Shown here piece by piece: positions 25,537-33,489 of a stretch of 64,000 nucleotides of DNA (its first letter is position 1; every line of letters starts with the position of its first letter). Where the stretch lies: the NCBI GenBank assembly GCA_910578215.1, contig CAJTPH010000018.1, positions 10,117-74,116 on the forward strand, in the 5' to 3' direction. The DNA comes from an uncultured Acetatifactor sp. (GTDB lineage: Bacteria; Bacillota; Clostridia; Lachnospirales; Lachnospiraceae). The notes below the pieces were generated by a model. The model was not told the origin of the DNA, did no database searches, and worked only from the letters and a program-made list of their open reading frames with translations. Made by a program: the position numbers and the translations under genes.

Positions 25537-26469
25537 TTATTCACGCATTACCCAGAGATAAGTAATCACAATATCCATGCGTGAATGTTGCAAATTATAG
25601 CTGACTTCCTTGAGGATTCCCTTATCATAGGAATAGCCTGCAAGCTCTTTCCTGCAATGGTATATTTCTCCTGAAGCATAGCCGTTTTTCAAAAAATATT
25701 GATAAAGGTCACAAGCGTAGACAGACCTGATGGAGTGGATGCCTTCTTTGGGAAGGTCATTCTTCTGAAAAAGCCTTTCTTCGCCTGCATGGGAATATGT
25801 CGCAGCACCTTGCAGAAAGTTTTTTACAAAATCAGTGTATTTGGGATTTACCAAACACCAACGTTTAATGCCGCCTTTCCCTCTTTTGTAAACTTCCAAA
25901 CAGCCCGTTTCCCTGCCGTCTCCATCAACCTGTATTCTGAAATCCTCTTTTCGTAATCTCAGCATTTCACTCCTGCGGCAGCCCGTTGCACACAACATTT
26001 TGTGGGCGTTTCGCTGCCTTCTTGTAGCGTAATGTCCCGAAAGATTGTCGTTGCGATTTCTGATGATGTTTTTCCTCTCCCTTGCAGGATAGGAATACCC
26101 CAGGTCATGCTTGCTGATTCCTCCAAAAGAACTTGCAAGGGCAGAGCCATAAAGATTCAGGCTCCAGGCAGAAAGACCCTCGCCTTCCTTTTTTGAGAGC
26201 CATTCCGCCGCAAACTGCATACTATCCGCATACGTTTTTACCTCGTTGCGATGGTTTTCCATTATCCACTCCACAAATCGTTTACAGATTTTATCGTAAT
26301 TGTTCAGAGTAGTCGTGGAAAAGATTCCATGGATGGTTTCATAGGCTTTATTTTCCCGCTGGCATTTTTCTCTGGCCTCCATCTTAGCCTGATGCTTGCT
26401 TTCCCCAAAGTGGGTCTGTCTTTTCAAGGCACATTTATAGCCATGAATGAGAAAGCTCTTCTTGCTCAT
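25537..26469 (-). CDS. Fourth tyrosine recombinase / integrase-like protein
   Basis: A 310-residue phage-integrase-type protein. The N-terminal core-binding region contains STTTLNNYDKICKRFVEWIM. Catalytic candidates are Arg in CATGCRRSEMLRL, HxxR in GIHSIRSVYACDLY, His in YNLQHSRMDIVITY and Tyr in VITYLWVMRE, close to the C terminus. It is unrelated in length and sequence to the three Tn554-like enzymes. It may be the integrase of a nested or ancestral element, or act in cargo resolution. GAAAGG precedes the ATG. Weakly supported reading frames upstream to ~26775 were not accepted as genes. Confidence 0.82.
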   Translation of the reverse strand: MSKKSFLIHGYKCALKRQTHFGESKHQAKMEAREKCQRENKAYETIHGIFSTTTLNNYDKICKRFVEWIMENHRNEVKTYADSMQFAAEWLSKKEGEGLSAWSLNLYGSALASSFGGISKHDLGYSYPARERKNIIRNRNDNLSGHYATRRQRNAHKMLCATGCRRSEMLRLRKEDFRIQVDGDGRETGCLEVYKRGKGGIKRWCLVNPKYTDFVKNFLQGAATYSHAGEERLFQKNDLPKEGIHSIRSVYACDLYQYFLKNGYASGEIYHCRKELAGYSYDKGILKEVSYNLQHSRMDIVITYLWVMRE

Positions 26470-27005
26470 TTGCCATTCCTTTCAATCATATGGAGAATCA
26501 GATTCGTCCAATTTTTGTAGTGATTCGTTGGGAAAAAAGATACTATCAGATTGGTTAAAATCTAAATAGTCCAGGAAATTGATGTTGGTGTGAAATGTCC
26601 TGGATTCATTATCACACAAGATTTTGACATCACAGCCATAGCACAGGTGGTAAGACCTCCCTGAAAGAATAGCCGCAGTCATTAGTGGGAAAATTTTCCC
26701 CGATGTGCCCTTATGGAAATGGTTGCCAAAACTGATAATACTTCTGGCTGTTCCGACGGGCCGTAAAACTTGCAATGAACTGTGTCATTGAAGCAAAAAA
26801 ACTTTATACATTTAACTTACAGACAAATTATATCAGAATAAATCAGCATAACCAAATCACTGTCAGGAATCTACGGGAGATATCCTGTTTACTTTCTCCC
26901 AATTTTCCCACAAAAAAATTCTGGCAAATGGATTTCAGGTAATGTCATTTCGGCATCAGGAAATCTGATTTGACAGTAGCTTCATTAGGCTAAAAATGAG
27001 TTATC

Positions 27006-27220
27006 CGTGGTTACATCCGCTGTTTCTCTGCCTATCCTCATTCGCAGTGGATGGCAGACCAGCGGATGTAACCACGTCATTCCCAAATAAAGTATCTCTG
27101 AACAGGAAAGCTGAGTTATATGTATTAAAAACGCATTACTATGAGTTATGCATGGTGAAAAATGTATAACTCCGTAATAATGCGTTTTAAATAGGTTAAT
27201 ACGTATACAAAACGTATTAA
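27006..27220. repeat. Cluster of three inverted repeats in a 0.5-kb gene-free stretch
   Basis: Within the gene-free stretch 26776-27283 there are three palindromes. CGTGGTTACATCCGCTG (27006-27022) is perfectly inverted at 27060-27076. AAAACGCATTACTATGAG and the following bases (27127-27152) are imperfectly inverted at 27162-27188 around an 8-base loop. TTAATACG (27196-27203) is inverted at 27213-27220. GTATTA recurs near 27123, 27214 and 27233. The stretch separates two halves of the cargo and could hold an origin, a transfer-like site or regulatory RNA; nothing decides among these. Confidence 0.75.
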
Positions 27221-27283
27221 GCATATTTATATGTATTAGACATCATTTGTTTGATAAAGAATACCAGAATCCTTAAGTTGTTC

Positions 27284-28090
27284 TTACTGTAGCTTGCTCT
27301 TGATGAGGTCTACGTTTGCACGAACCCACTCATCGAATTCGCCAAACTTAGCACCAGTGCCATCTGCAGCGCCTTCCTCCATACCACATGTCAACATGAT
27401 TTCAAGTGTTACACCTGTTGTCTTGTTGTGGACTTTGATTTTTGCGCCACCGTATCGCACTTCTTTATTGGCATCGGCATTGCCATGCTGGACATCGATG
27501 ATGTAGTTGTCCGTTTCTTCATACAGAATACCGCCTTCATCTTCAGCGGTCTGTCTGATGCCCTTTGTTGGAGCAGTATCAAATGCCATCTGATAGTTGT
27601 AGTCGCCATTAGATGCAATGAATTGTGCGAAGTCGCCTTCGTTCTCAATCTCGCCCTCATAATAAGGCTTCATCGGGAACACTACCTTTAAGTCAGCGAT
27701 AACATCCTCAATAGTAGTATCAAAGGGGCTCGCAGGAACAACCATATCTCCATCTGTGCCTACGGAGTACTCCATCATGGAATCCAGCGTCAGTCTGCCA
27801 AAGGAATCATCGGGAGTATCAACATCACCGATTGCTTCTTCCTCTTCTGGTTCTGCATTCTCATCTGGAATATGTAGGATACTGTCTCCATTCTCATCAT
27901 CCCTAATCAGATAGTCGCCTGGTTCCAGTGTTTTCACTTCATCATTCTGTGGCGTTGATGACTCCGACTGCTCTGTTTCCTGCTGCGAAACATATTCTGT
28001 CACATCTTTTGAAGAATCCTGTGTCTTTCCGCAGGCTGTAAACAGGAACGTGATTCCTGCCATAATAATAAATAGCATATATTTTTTCAT
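27284..28090 (-). CDS. Element-encoded lipoprotein
   Basis: The start at ATG 28090 (MKKYMLFIIMAGITFLFTACGK) follows GGAGGATATT and gives a classic lipoprotein signal with lipobox FTAC. After a Ser/Thr/Glu/Gln linker (TEYVSQQETEQSESSTPQND), the ~200-residue exported domain contains DTPDDSFGRLTLDSMMEYSV and AKIKVHNKTTGVTLEIMLTC. No family is recognised. It is 53 bases downstream of the NERD-domain gene on the same strand, so both may be expressed together at the cell surface. Being element cargo, it could affect surface properties or exclusion, which is speculation. Confidence 0.78.
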   Translation of the reverse strand: MKKYMLFIIMAGITFLFTACGKTQDSSKDVTEYVSQQETEQSESSTPQNDEVKTLEPGDYLIRDDENGDSILHIPDENAEPEEEEAIGDVDTPDDSFGRLTLDSMMEYSVGTDGDMVVPASPFDTTIEDVIADLKVVFPMKPYYEGEIENEGDFAQFIASNGDYNYQMAFDTAPTKGIRQTAEDEGGILYEETDNYIIDVQHGNADANKEVRYGGAKIKVHNKTTGVTLEIMLTCGMEEGAADGTGAKFGEFDEWVRANVDLIKSKLQ

Positions 28091-28143
28091 AATATCCTCC
28101 CTTTTAAGCCATGTTTTCGACAATATGATTTATACGGATGACT

Positions 28144-29607
28144 TTATATAAATTTGCTCACGCAGAACACAATTACAGCAGCAACAGCGCAGATAACTGC
28201 GGCGTTCCTTTTTAATGTAAGTACCAGAGCATCTTTAATTTTCAGATATTCCTGAACCACGGAATCACCTGACGGCTTTGATATCTGTTTTGCGTTCTCC
28301 CAATATTTTGTAAGCGGAACAGATTTTATGTTACGGACATCCCCTTCCTGTATATGGGGAAATTCCTGTCCCAATCTTATACTTCGCTGCAGCATCCTTT
28401 CCGCATCCTCGTCCATAGGACATTCACACATCTCAGGTTCAGAATCATCAAGGTAAACATTATTCACAGCATCGTAATGCACACCAGAATATTCGCTGGC
28501 ACCAGAACATTCCACAGCAGGTTCTTCATAGTCCATATTGGGCACGGTTATGTAGTAGAAGTTTTTGCCATCCTTTAACGGTGTCACCAGTTGAGTATAG
28601 ATGTTGTTTTTTCTCAGCAGCTCTCCCTTATGGAGTTGCCCATGAGCAACAGTATTGTTGTCAAATTTATAATAACGATACTCACCTTTTGCAAACTCTT
28701 TTTTTCTTGCCTCCCGTTCCTTCAGCATCTGCTCCTTGCGTAAAGTTCCGTTGAGAGCATAAGGAAGAAGTGCAAGATAGACATTATCTATAAAAGCGGC
28801 ATCTTCTCCTGCTTGGGCGGATGCTTTGGTACAGATTTCCTGAATATTTTTCTTTAGGAAGTCGATATCCCCATAATAAAAATTTGCAGCAGACCCGCTC
28901 AATTCTAAACTCATGTGGCCATTAGACAAAAGCATGTTATGGCATGAGCCAAATTCATGCATCAATCCTTTGGACTTTAAATAGTATTCGATTGCGGCGA
29001 TATGCTCCTGATTCTGAAGATAAATATTGGGTACTTCATGCTCCTGGCTCCCTATATGCTGCAGCCACATTTGACCTGTATAATGTCCGCTGAAATTCCC
29101 TGACCTGTTTTTGCACTCCAGGACAAAAATGTCCTGGGAAGTGATAATGATAGCGTCAACCTCCTGGAAGTTTCCATTTGGCATGGGAACACAGACGTTG
29201 TACAGGGTTTTGTGAGGGATATTCAGTTTTTTAGACAGCACATAAGCAGTGAATTCGCCCGCAAGCCCTTTGTCCCTTAATATATCTTTTTTTGAATGTC
29301 CTGTAGCGCGATAAAATTCAGATTTTTTATTGAGCAGGCACTGGACGGCATCAAGGTCATAAACAATTAACAGCACCAGCATATACCATCCCACCAGTAT
29401 AGCTGCCTGCATCAGCAAATTGTGCTTATAGGCGATGTTTATGCAAAATAACAGTCCAGCCGTAACAGGCCCGAAGATAATGGACAAAGTAAATGGCATC
29501 TCATCATCGCTTCTGCGAAAGCAGCGCAGCCACCTTGAAAATTTACTCCCGCATACATGAATCGTGTTAAAACTCAGCGAGTTCCAAAAAAAGCTTATAA
29601 ATTCCAT
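28144..29607 (-). CDS. NERD-domain membrane protein
   Basis: A 487-residue protein with two N-terminal hydrophobic segments (PFTLSIIFGPVTAGLLFCIN, AAILVGWYMLVLLIVYDLD). These are followed by a NERD (nuclease-related) domain at residues ~110-240: KGLAGEFTAYVLSKKLNIPH, FQEVDAIIITSQDIFVLECK, with the restriction-like acidic residues E, D and ExK in place. The C-terminus ends in one more membrane helix (AAVICAVAAVIVFCVSKFI). NERD domains are suspected DNA-processing modules and occur in some defence genes. GGAG precedes the start, which lies 2 bases after the upstream stop, so it is coupled to the 107-residue gene upstream. Confidence 0.82.
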   Translation of the reverse strand: MEFISFFWNSLSFNTIHVCGSKFSRWLRCFRRSDDEMPFTLSIIFGPVTAGLLFCINIAYKHNLLMQAAILVGWYMLVLLIVYDLDAVQCLLNKKSEFYRATGHSKKDILRDKGLAGEFTAYVLSKKLNIPHKTLYNVCVPMPNGNFQEVDAIIITSQDIFVLECKNRSGNFSGHYTGQMWLQHIGSQEHEVPNIYLQNQEHIAAIEYYLKSKGLMHEFGSCHNMLLSNGHMSLELSGSAANFYYGDIDFLKKNIQEICTKASAQAGEDAAFIDNVYLALLPYALNGTLRKEQMLKEREARKKEFAKGEYRYYKFDNNTVAHGQLHKGELLRKNNIYTQLVTPLKDGKNFYYITVPNMDYEEPAVECSGASEYSGVHYDAVNNVYLDDSEPEMCECPMDEDAERMLQRSIRLGQEFPHIQEGDVRNIKSVPLTKYWENAKQISKPSGDSVVQEYLKIKDALVLTLKRNAAVICAVAAVIVFCVSKFI

Positions 29608-29609
29608 CC

Positions 29610-29933
29610 CTATTGCTCCTTCTTGCTTTTCTTAATTGCTTTGTTCATAAGAGAGCGTCCTACAGCCGTTAAATTTGAACTTGCCTGTATGCTGTTTCTG
29701 TTGATTGCTTTCAGGTTTCCGATGATTCCAGAGGAGTCTGTATTAGTTGCTTTCCTGGATTCTTCTTCTTTTATTGCTTCTAATTCCTCTTCGGTTAAAA
29801 CCTTATCTCGTAGTATTTGGGTGCTATTTGTTACACCTTTGACAATTCCTCTGCAAATCCCCAATGCCAAGGGAAGTCCAGAAATAAGCTCATCGCCCAC
29901 TTCCTGCCCAAAATTTCTGTTGTCCTTTCCCAT
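29610..29933 (-). CDS. Small element protein of unknown function
   Basis: About 107 residues from ATG 29933 (MGKDNRNFGQEVGDELIS), chosen because AGGAGG lies just upstream; a longer form to 30008 has no ribosome site. The sequence has a Gly-rich helix (LPLALGICRGIVKGVTN) and a basic C-terminus (SLMNKAIKKSKKEQ). No family is recognised. It immediately precedes the NERD gene, and its promoter region overlaps a palindromic operator shared with the divergent Xre gene. Confidence 0.6.
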   Translation of the reverse strand: MGKDNRNFGQEVGDELISGLPLALGICRGIVKGVTNSTQILRDKVLTEEELEAIKEEESRKATNTDSSGIIGNLKAINRNSIQASSNLTAVGRSLMNKAIKKSKKEQ

Positions 29934-30018
29934 TTTTCCTCCTGCGTTGTTGTATTCTGTTTTTTCGACAATTTCTCCGCCTTTCATTTTAACATGTTCA
30001 TTTAACAATGTCTATACA

Positions 30019-30044
30019 AATATTTCCGATATGTCGGAAATATT
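30019..30044. promoter_or_regulatory. Palindromic operator between divergent genes
   Basis: AATATTTCCGA and TCGGAAATATT form a perfect 11-bp inverted repeat around TATG. It lies between the minus-strand NERD module and the small Xre regulator at 30100, the usual position of an autoregulatory operator. Confidence 0.65.
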
Positions 30045-30099
30045 ATGAAGTAAAGATTTCCATTATAATTTGAGATATATGAAGGAGGTGGTGGCTGTG

Positions 30100-30303
30100 A
30101 TGTCGTTTGGCCCTTTGTGGAAAACGATGAAGGAGAAAAATGTATCAACTTATAAATTGCTGAATGTGTATGGGTTCAGCCATGGCACCTACAACAGCTT
30201 AAAACAAAACAGAAATGTGACTTTACAGACAATAGAACAGCTCTGTAAGATTCTTCAATGCAGAGTGGAAGATGTTGTGGAATATGTTGACGATACAGAA
30301 TGA
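30100..30303 (+). CDS. Small Xre/Cro-type regulator
   Basis: A 67-residue one-domain helix-turn-helix protein: LWKTMKEKNVSTYKLLNVYG, FSHGTYNSLKQNRNVTLQTI, EQLCKILQCRVEDVVEYV, matching the HTH_26 type. The ATG at 30100 is preceded by AAGGAGG. It probably binds the palindrome at 30019-30044 and controls itself and the divergent membrane-protein genes. After it, 30304-30445 holds no gene; AACTGATAAC-type inverted bases after the stop may terminate it. Confidence 0.85.
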   Translation: MSFGPLWKTMKEKNVSTYKLLNVYGFSHGTYNSLKQNRNVTLQTIEQLCKILQCRVEDVVEYVDDTE

Positions 30304-30449
30304 AAAGAATTGATAAACAGTGTGTTATCAGTTCTTTTTTATATCAGGCAATGTCATGCAACAAATGAATAAATACTGTTTGTTAAGCAGGATAAAAAAC
30401 GAAATCCCGTTGAAGATTTCAGTTAATTGCTTAACTGCTTCCTGGCATT

Positions 30450-30477
30450 TTGATTAAGTATTCCTTTGTAATATAAT
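30450..30477 (+). promoter_or_regulatory. Promoter of the CAP-domain lipoprotein gene
   Basis: TTGATT (30450-30455), a 16-base spacer and TATAAT (30472-30477), 28 bases before the ATG at 30506. Confidence 0.6.
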
Positions 30478-30505
30478 CTAAATATACTATGAAGGAGGTA
30501 TGACC

Positions 30506-31201
30506 ATGAAGAAAAGATTGCTTTTATTGGTGTTGGCATTAGCCTGTACTGGATGCTCTAATAAGGATGGCGAGGCAGAGAATGTCGCTGTATCACCACC
30601 AGGCGAGAATGTCTATGATGTTGAAGAATCTGCAGTAATTGCATCAGAGAAGCCGCTGATTGAAGAAGATGGCGAAGACATTGCTGTGGGAACAGACACA
30701 GAACAGAACAGTGTGGAACAGAAGTTTATGGAAGAAGAGACTGCTTTCACCGAAGAAATGTCTGTAGAAGAGCCCGTCGCTAAAGAGACAGAAGAAAATG
30801 TCGAATCCACTACAGCACCAGATGAGGACAAGCTATGCGTAGGGCTTGCAAAAGAAATCTACGAAGAAACAAATAAAGAACGAGTAGCTGCGGGATTGCC
30901 AGAACTGGAATGGAGTGATGAGCTTGCAGAAGCCGCTGATATCAGAGCTGGCGAAATCGTTGATGATGCTCATTTCAGCCATGTAAGACCTGATGGAACG
31001 AAGTGTTATGCACTAAGTGACAGGATTCATGGAGAGAACATCGGAAAAGGGCCTCACGCAAGCGGAGCAGAATTTGTTCAGCATTGGATGGATTCTGAAG
31101 GCCACAAGTGGAATATTCTCTGTGATAAATATACGATGATGGGTGTCGGAACAAGATGCACAGAACGAGGCGATGCTGCCGTGCAGATATTCGGCTATTA
31201 A
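30506..31201 (+). CDS. CAP/SCP-domain lipoprotein
   Basis: The start at ATG 30506 follows GAAGGAGG. MKKRLLLLVLALACTGCSNK is a lipoprotein signal with a Cys lipobox. An acidic Glu/Val/Ser linker of ~85 residues leads to a C-terminal CAP domain: IYEETNKERVAAGLPELEWS, LAEAADIRAGEIVDDAHFSH, GENIGKGPHASGAEFVQHWM, SEGHKWNILCDKYTMMGVG, with the conserved His and Glu residues of the family. Such proteins sit outside the membrane; in bacteria their activity is mostly unknown. It is monocistronic, with its own promoter and terminator, and is the second exported cargo protein of the element. Confidence 0.9.
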   Translation: MKKRLLLLVLALACTGCSNKDGEAENVAVSPPGENVYDVEESAVIASEKPLIEEDGEDIAVGTDTEQNSVEQKFMEEETAFTEEMSVEEPVAKETEENVESTTAPDEDKLCVGLAKEIYEETNKERVAAGLPELEWSDELAEAADIRAGEIVDDAHFSHVRPDGTKCYALSDRIHGENIGKGPHASGAEFVQHWMDSEGHKWNILCDKYTMMGVGTRCTERGDAAVQIFGY

Positions 31202-31206
31202 AAAAG

Positions 31207-31250
31207 AAAGACTACGTTTGTTGTATAAAATTACAAAACGTAGTCTTTTT
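31207..31250 (+). terminator. Rho-independent terminator
   Basis: AAAGACTACGTTT and AAACGTAGTCTTT form a perfect 13-bp stem followed by TT, right after the CAP-domain gene. The A-rich left side means it can also serve transcripts from the opposite direction. Confidence 0.85.
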
Positions 31251-31320
31251 GTCTGCCTGTCTCCCATCAATTATAAATTCTGGTCAAGCTGCGTATAAAG
31301 TTTTATCTGGGAACATATCA

Positions 31321-31722
31321 TCATCCCCTGATTCTCGCCGTTTCTCCGCCCAAATTTTTACGGGCGCTTACAAGCAGAGGATACCAATAAGGCTTCTTGC
31401 CTTCTTCATCCATGGAAATAATTTCAACAACATCATCGTTATCCAGGATAGTGCCGCCTAATTCGTAATTTCCATTGTTATTAACATGGATTTCTCCCAT
31501 TTGAGTAACAGGCTTTTGCAGGTAATGAAACACAGAATGTATATAGTCAAGATGGCTGCACATAGAACAGAATTCCTTATACATCATGATATCATTCATA
31601 TCTTCATTGTCATATTCAAGATTAGTAAGTTCAAAACTTCTTTTATATCCAGCTTCTTGCAATATATTTTGTATTTCCCCGTCGAATATTGATAATCTTT
31701 CTTCCAGTGTTTTTATATCCAT
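31321..31722 (-). CDS. DUF5348-containing protein
   Basis: 133 residues from ATG 31722 behind GGGAGGAAGTAT; an in-frame extension to 31857 overlaps another small gene and is rejected. The N-terminal half is helical (IKTLEERLSIFDGEIQNILQ, FCSMCSHLDYIHSVFHYLQK). The C-terminal half matches the DUF5348 pattern (GEIHVNNNGNYELGGTILDN, VVEIISMDEEGKKPYWYPLL). This family is common in integrative elements of gut clostridia and has no known function. It is last in a three-gene minus-strand cluster. Confidence 0.75.
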   Translation of the reverse strand: MDIKTLEERLSIFDGEIQNILQEAGYKRSFELTNLEYDNEDMNDIMMYKEFCSMCSHLDYIHSVFHYLQKPVTQMGEIHVNNNGNYELGGTILDNDDVVEIISMDEEGKKPYWYPLLVSARKNLGGETARIRG

Positions 31723-31759
31723 ATACTTCCTCCCGTCAGCCAGTAGCAGGACTTTAGCA

Positions 31760-31936
31760 TCAACGTACCAGGAACCAAGTCCCTCTTTTTGAACATTTGA
31801 TAACAAAAGAAGAATGGTCATCCAGTAATATCTTGATTTCATTCTTCCTATCATCAATAATGATATCTGCTATAGGCAGGCCCTCTGTATCATTTAAAAT
31901 ATCGAAGAGCCTGTCTTTAAATTCATTTATCTGCAT
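31760..31936 (-). CDS. Small protein (58 aa) conserved-looking element gene
   Basis: A 58-residue frame beginning MQINEFKDRLFDILNDTEGL and ending KCSKRGTWFLVR. The ATG at 31936 lies inside the 3' end of the upstream gene (14-base overlap), as in translational coupling, with AGAAAAG before it. The sequence has normal composition (acidic helix, then a short beta hairpin) and resembles short proteins I associate with clostridial integrative elements, without a named family. It is separate from, and out of frame with, the DUF5348 gene. Confidence 0.55.
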   Translation of the reverse strand: MQINEFKDRLFDILNDTEGLPIADIIIDDRKNEIKILLDDHSSFVIKCSKRGTWFLVR

Positions 31937-32237
31937 CTTTTCTGCTTATCGTTAATAAGCTGCCTTCTTCTTGTGACAAAGACCTGAGCAAAGATAATAA
32001 GTCTTTCATCCCCAGTTTGTATATAAGACCTTCTACTATGGAGGATGTGGCACTTGCGGCATCAAAGTAGTCTTTGAGCATATTTTGTTGGCTTTCGCTT
32101 AGACCAATGTTCAATGATTCATATAGTTTTTCCTCTTTAGCGATGGCCGCTTTATATTCTAAATCCTTTTTGAGTTCCGTTCCAAGTCTTTCAGATAATA
32201 ATACTTCTGTAATCATTTCCAAAAAATCACCTGTCAT
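31923..32237 (-). CDS. Small helical element protein (DUF6809-like)
   Basis: A 104-residue, all-helical protein: MTGDFLEMITEVLLSERLGT, LKKDLEYKAAIAKEEKLYES, SESQQNMLKDYFDAASATSS, EGLIYKLGMKDLLSLLRSL. The pattern of two long helices with a Tyr/Leu-rich end resembles DUF6809 proteins of clostridial elements, but I am not certain. It is the first gene of a minus-strand cluster and divergent from the Xre gene at 32368. Confidence 0.6.
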   Translation of the reverse strand: MTGDFLEMITEVLLSERLGTELKKDLEYKAAIAKEEKLYESLNIGLSESQQNMLKDYFDAASATSSIVEGLIYKLGMKDLLSLLRSLSQEEGSLLTISRKDADK

Positions 32238-32295
32238 TTTCTCTCTCCTTCCTCGGTGTGTTTATATAGATATGCTAATTATACATGGTTTATAA

Positions 32296-32334
32296 AAGCA
32301 TGTCTATATACAGAATTATATTTTGGACATGCTT
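32296..32334. promoter_or_regulatory. Operator-like inverted repeat upstream of second Xre gene
   Basis: AAGCATGTC (32296-32304) and GACATGCTT (32326-32334) are perfect 9-bp inverted arms separated by 21 bases, about two helix turns. TATAAT follows at 32337-32342. It lies between two divergent genes and is a likely binding site for the Xre regulator next door. Confidence 0.6.
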
Positions 32335-32367
32335 CTATTATAATGTTTAGAAAAGAGGTACAAGGAT

Positions 32368-32586
32368 ATGAAATATTTACACCTGCGTTTGGAAGAACTG
32401 TTAGAAGAACACAACTATACCAAAAAGAAAGTGTGTAGTGCGATTGACATTGAGAGAACCAATTTCAATCGTTACTACAGAGATGAATTTCAGAGGATAG
32501 ATGCAAATCTTATCTTGAAGCTATGCGAGTTCTTTGACTGTGAGCCAGGAGAATTGTTTGAGATAAGGGAAAAACCAGAAGATTAG
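32368..32586 (+). CDS. Small Xre/Cro-type regulator
   Basis: A 72-residue helix-turn-helix protein: LRLEELLEEHNYTKKKVCSA, DIERTNFNRYYRDEFQRIDA, LILKLCEFFDCEPGELFEI. The last motif is the typical Cro/C1 ending. AGAGG precedes the ATG. It probably controls the divergent cluster ending at 32237 and possibly the downstream serine recombinase. Bases 32587-32804 hold no further gene. Confidence 0.85.
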   Translation: MKYLHLRLEELLEEHNYTKKKVCSAIDIERTNFNRYYRDEFQRIDANLILKLCEFFDCEPGELFEIREKPED

Positions 32587-32804
32587 TTTTAACAGCCTTG
32601 TTAAAAGCAAGACTTTCTTCCATAGGTACTGATGACAGTCAAAACTTAACCCTTTTGAATACGGTGGAGATGGCTAGGAAAATCAATGCTTTCTGCATAC
32701 CCAAAAGATATATTCAAAAGTGAAGACGCAATATTGCTTTTTAAGGCCGTGTTTTTGTATAATCTGCTTGATTTTGAAGAAAACACGGAGGTCATTAAAA
32801 GATT

Positions 32805-33380
32805 ATGATATATGGTTGTTGCAGGGTATCTACACAACAACAGCTTGCTGATGGGAACTCTATCGAAGACCAGCAAGCACAGATACTGGCGAAGTATCCA
32901 GATGCGGAGATTGTGATTGAAGCGTACACAGGAGGAGAAGAAAGACCTGTCTTCTCTGAGCTATTAGAGAAAGTACAGAAAGGGGATATTATCGTTTGTA
33001 CGAAGCTAGACAGGTTTTGCAGGAACGTCCGTGTCGGATTGGGTTATATTGATACGTTGCTTGACAAGGGCGTAAGCATCCACATCCTCAATATGGGGCT
33101 GATTGAAGACACGAGTATGGGGCGATTGATTTATACTGTCCTCTTAGCGTTTGCGGAGTTTGAGAAGAATCAGATTATTGAGAGGTGCCAGGCGGGCAAG
33201 GCGATTGCAAAGACAAGGCCAGACTACAAGGACGGCAGGCCGAAGAAATACAGCAAGGCGCAGATAGCCCATGCAGTCGAGCTTCTGGCGAGTAACTCCT
33301 TTAAACAGGTGGAAGCCATGACGGGCATAAGCAAAAGCACTTTACAGAGGGCAAAAAAGAGTAGCAAGGTTGATGGGTGA
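32805..33380 (+). CDS. Serine recombinase (resolvase/invertase type)
   Basis: A 191-residue small serine recombinase: catalytic Ser in YGCCRVSTQQQLADGNSIED, the CTKLDRFCRNVRVGLGYID motif with the conserved Asp and Arg residues, GRLIYTVLLAFAEFEKNQII (the E helix), then GRPKKYSKAQIAHAVELLAS and a C-terminal HTH (AMTGISKSTLQRAKKS). In the family it makes two-base staggered cuts and resolves cointegrates or inverts segments. GGAGG lies ~13 bases before the ATG. Its presence next to the Tn554-like end gives the element two chemically different recombination systems. Confidence 0.93.
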   Translation: MIYGCCRVSTQQQLADGNSIEDQQAQILAKYPDAEIVIEAYTGGEERPVFSELLEKVQKGDIIVCTKLDRFCRNVRVGLGYIDTLLDKGVSIHILNMGLIEDTSMGRLIYTVLLAFAEFEKNQIIERCQAGKAIAKTRPDYKDGRPKKYSKAQIAHAVELLASNSFKQVEAMTGISKSTLQRAKKSSKVDG

Positions 33381-33489
33381 TTGTGTTGGCGAATTGGCAA
33401 GGACTAGACAGGGGAAATATCAGTGATGAAAAGACAGGTTACTACTCCTTTAATGCAGTGGAACTGTGTTTACGAAGGAGGCTGACAGA

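Noticed and set aside
26482..26775. 97-codon minus-strand frame upstream of the fourth recombinase
   Set aside because: No convincing ribosome site for any start, no recognisable sequence; could be a small gene, but not supported.
31723..31857. N-terminal extension of the DUF5348 protein
   Set aside because: The upstream in-frame ATG has no ribosome site and the extension overlaps a 58-residue frame; a strong GGAGG stands before the ATG at 31722.
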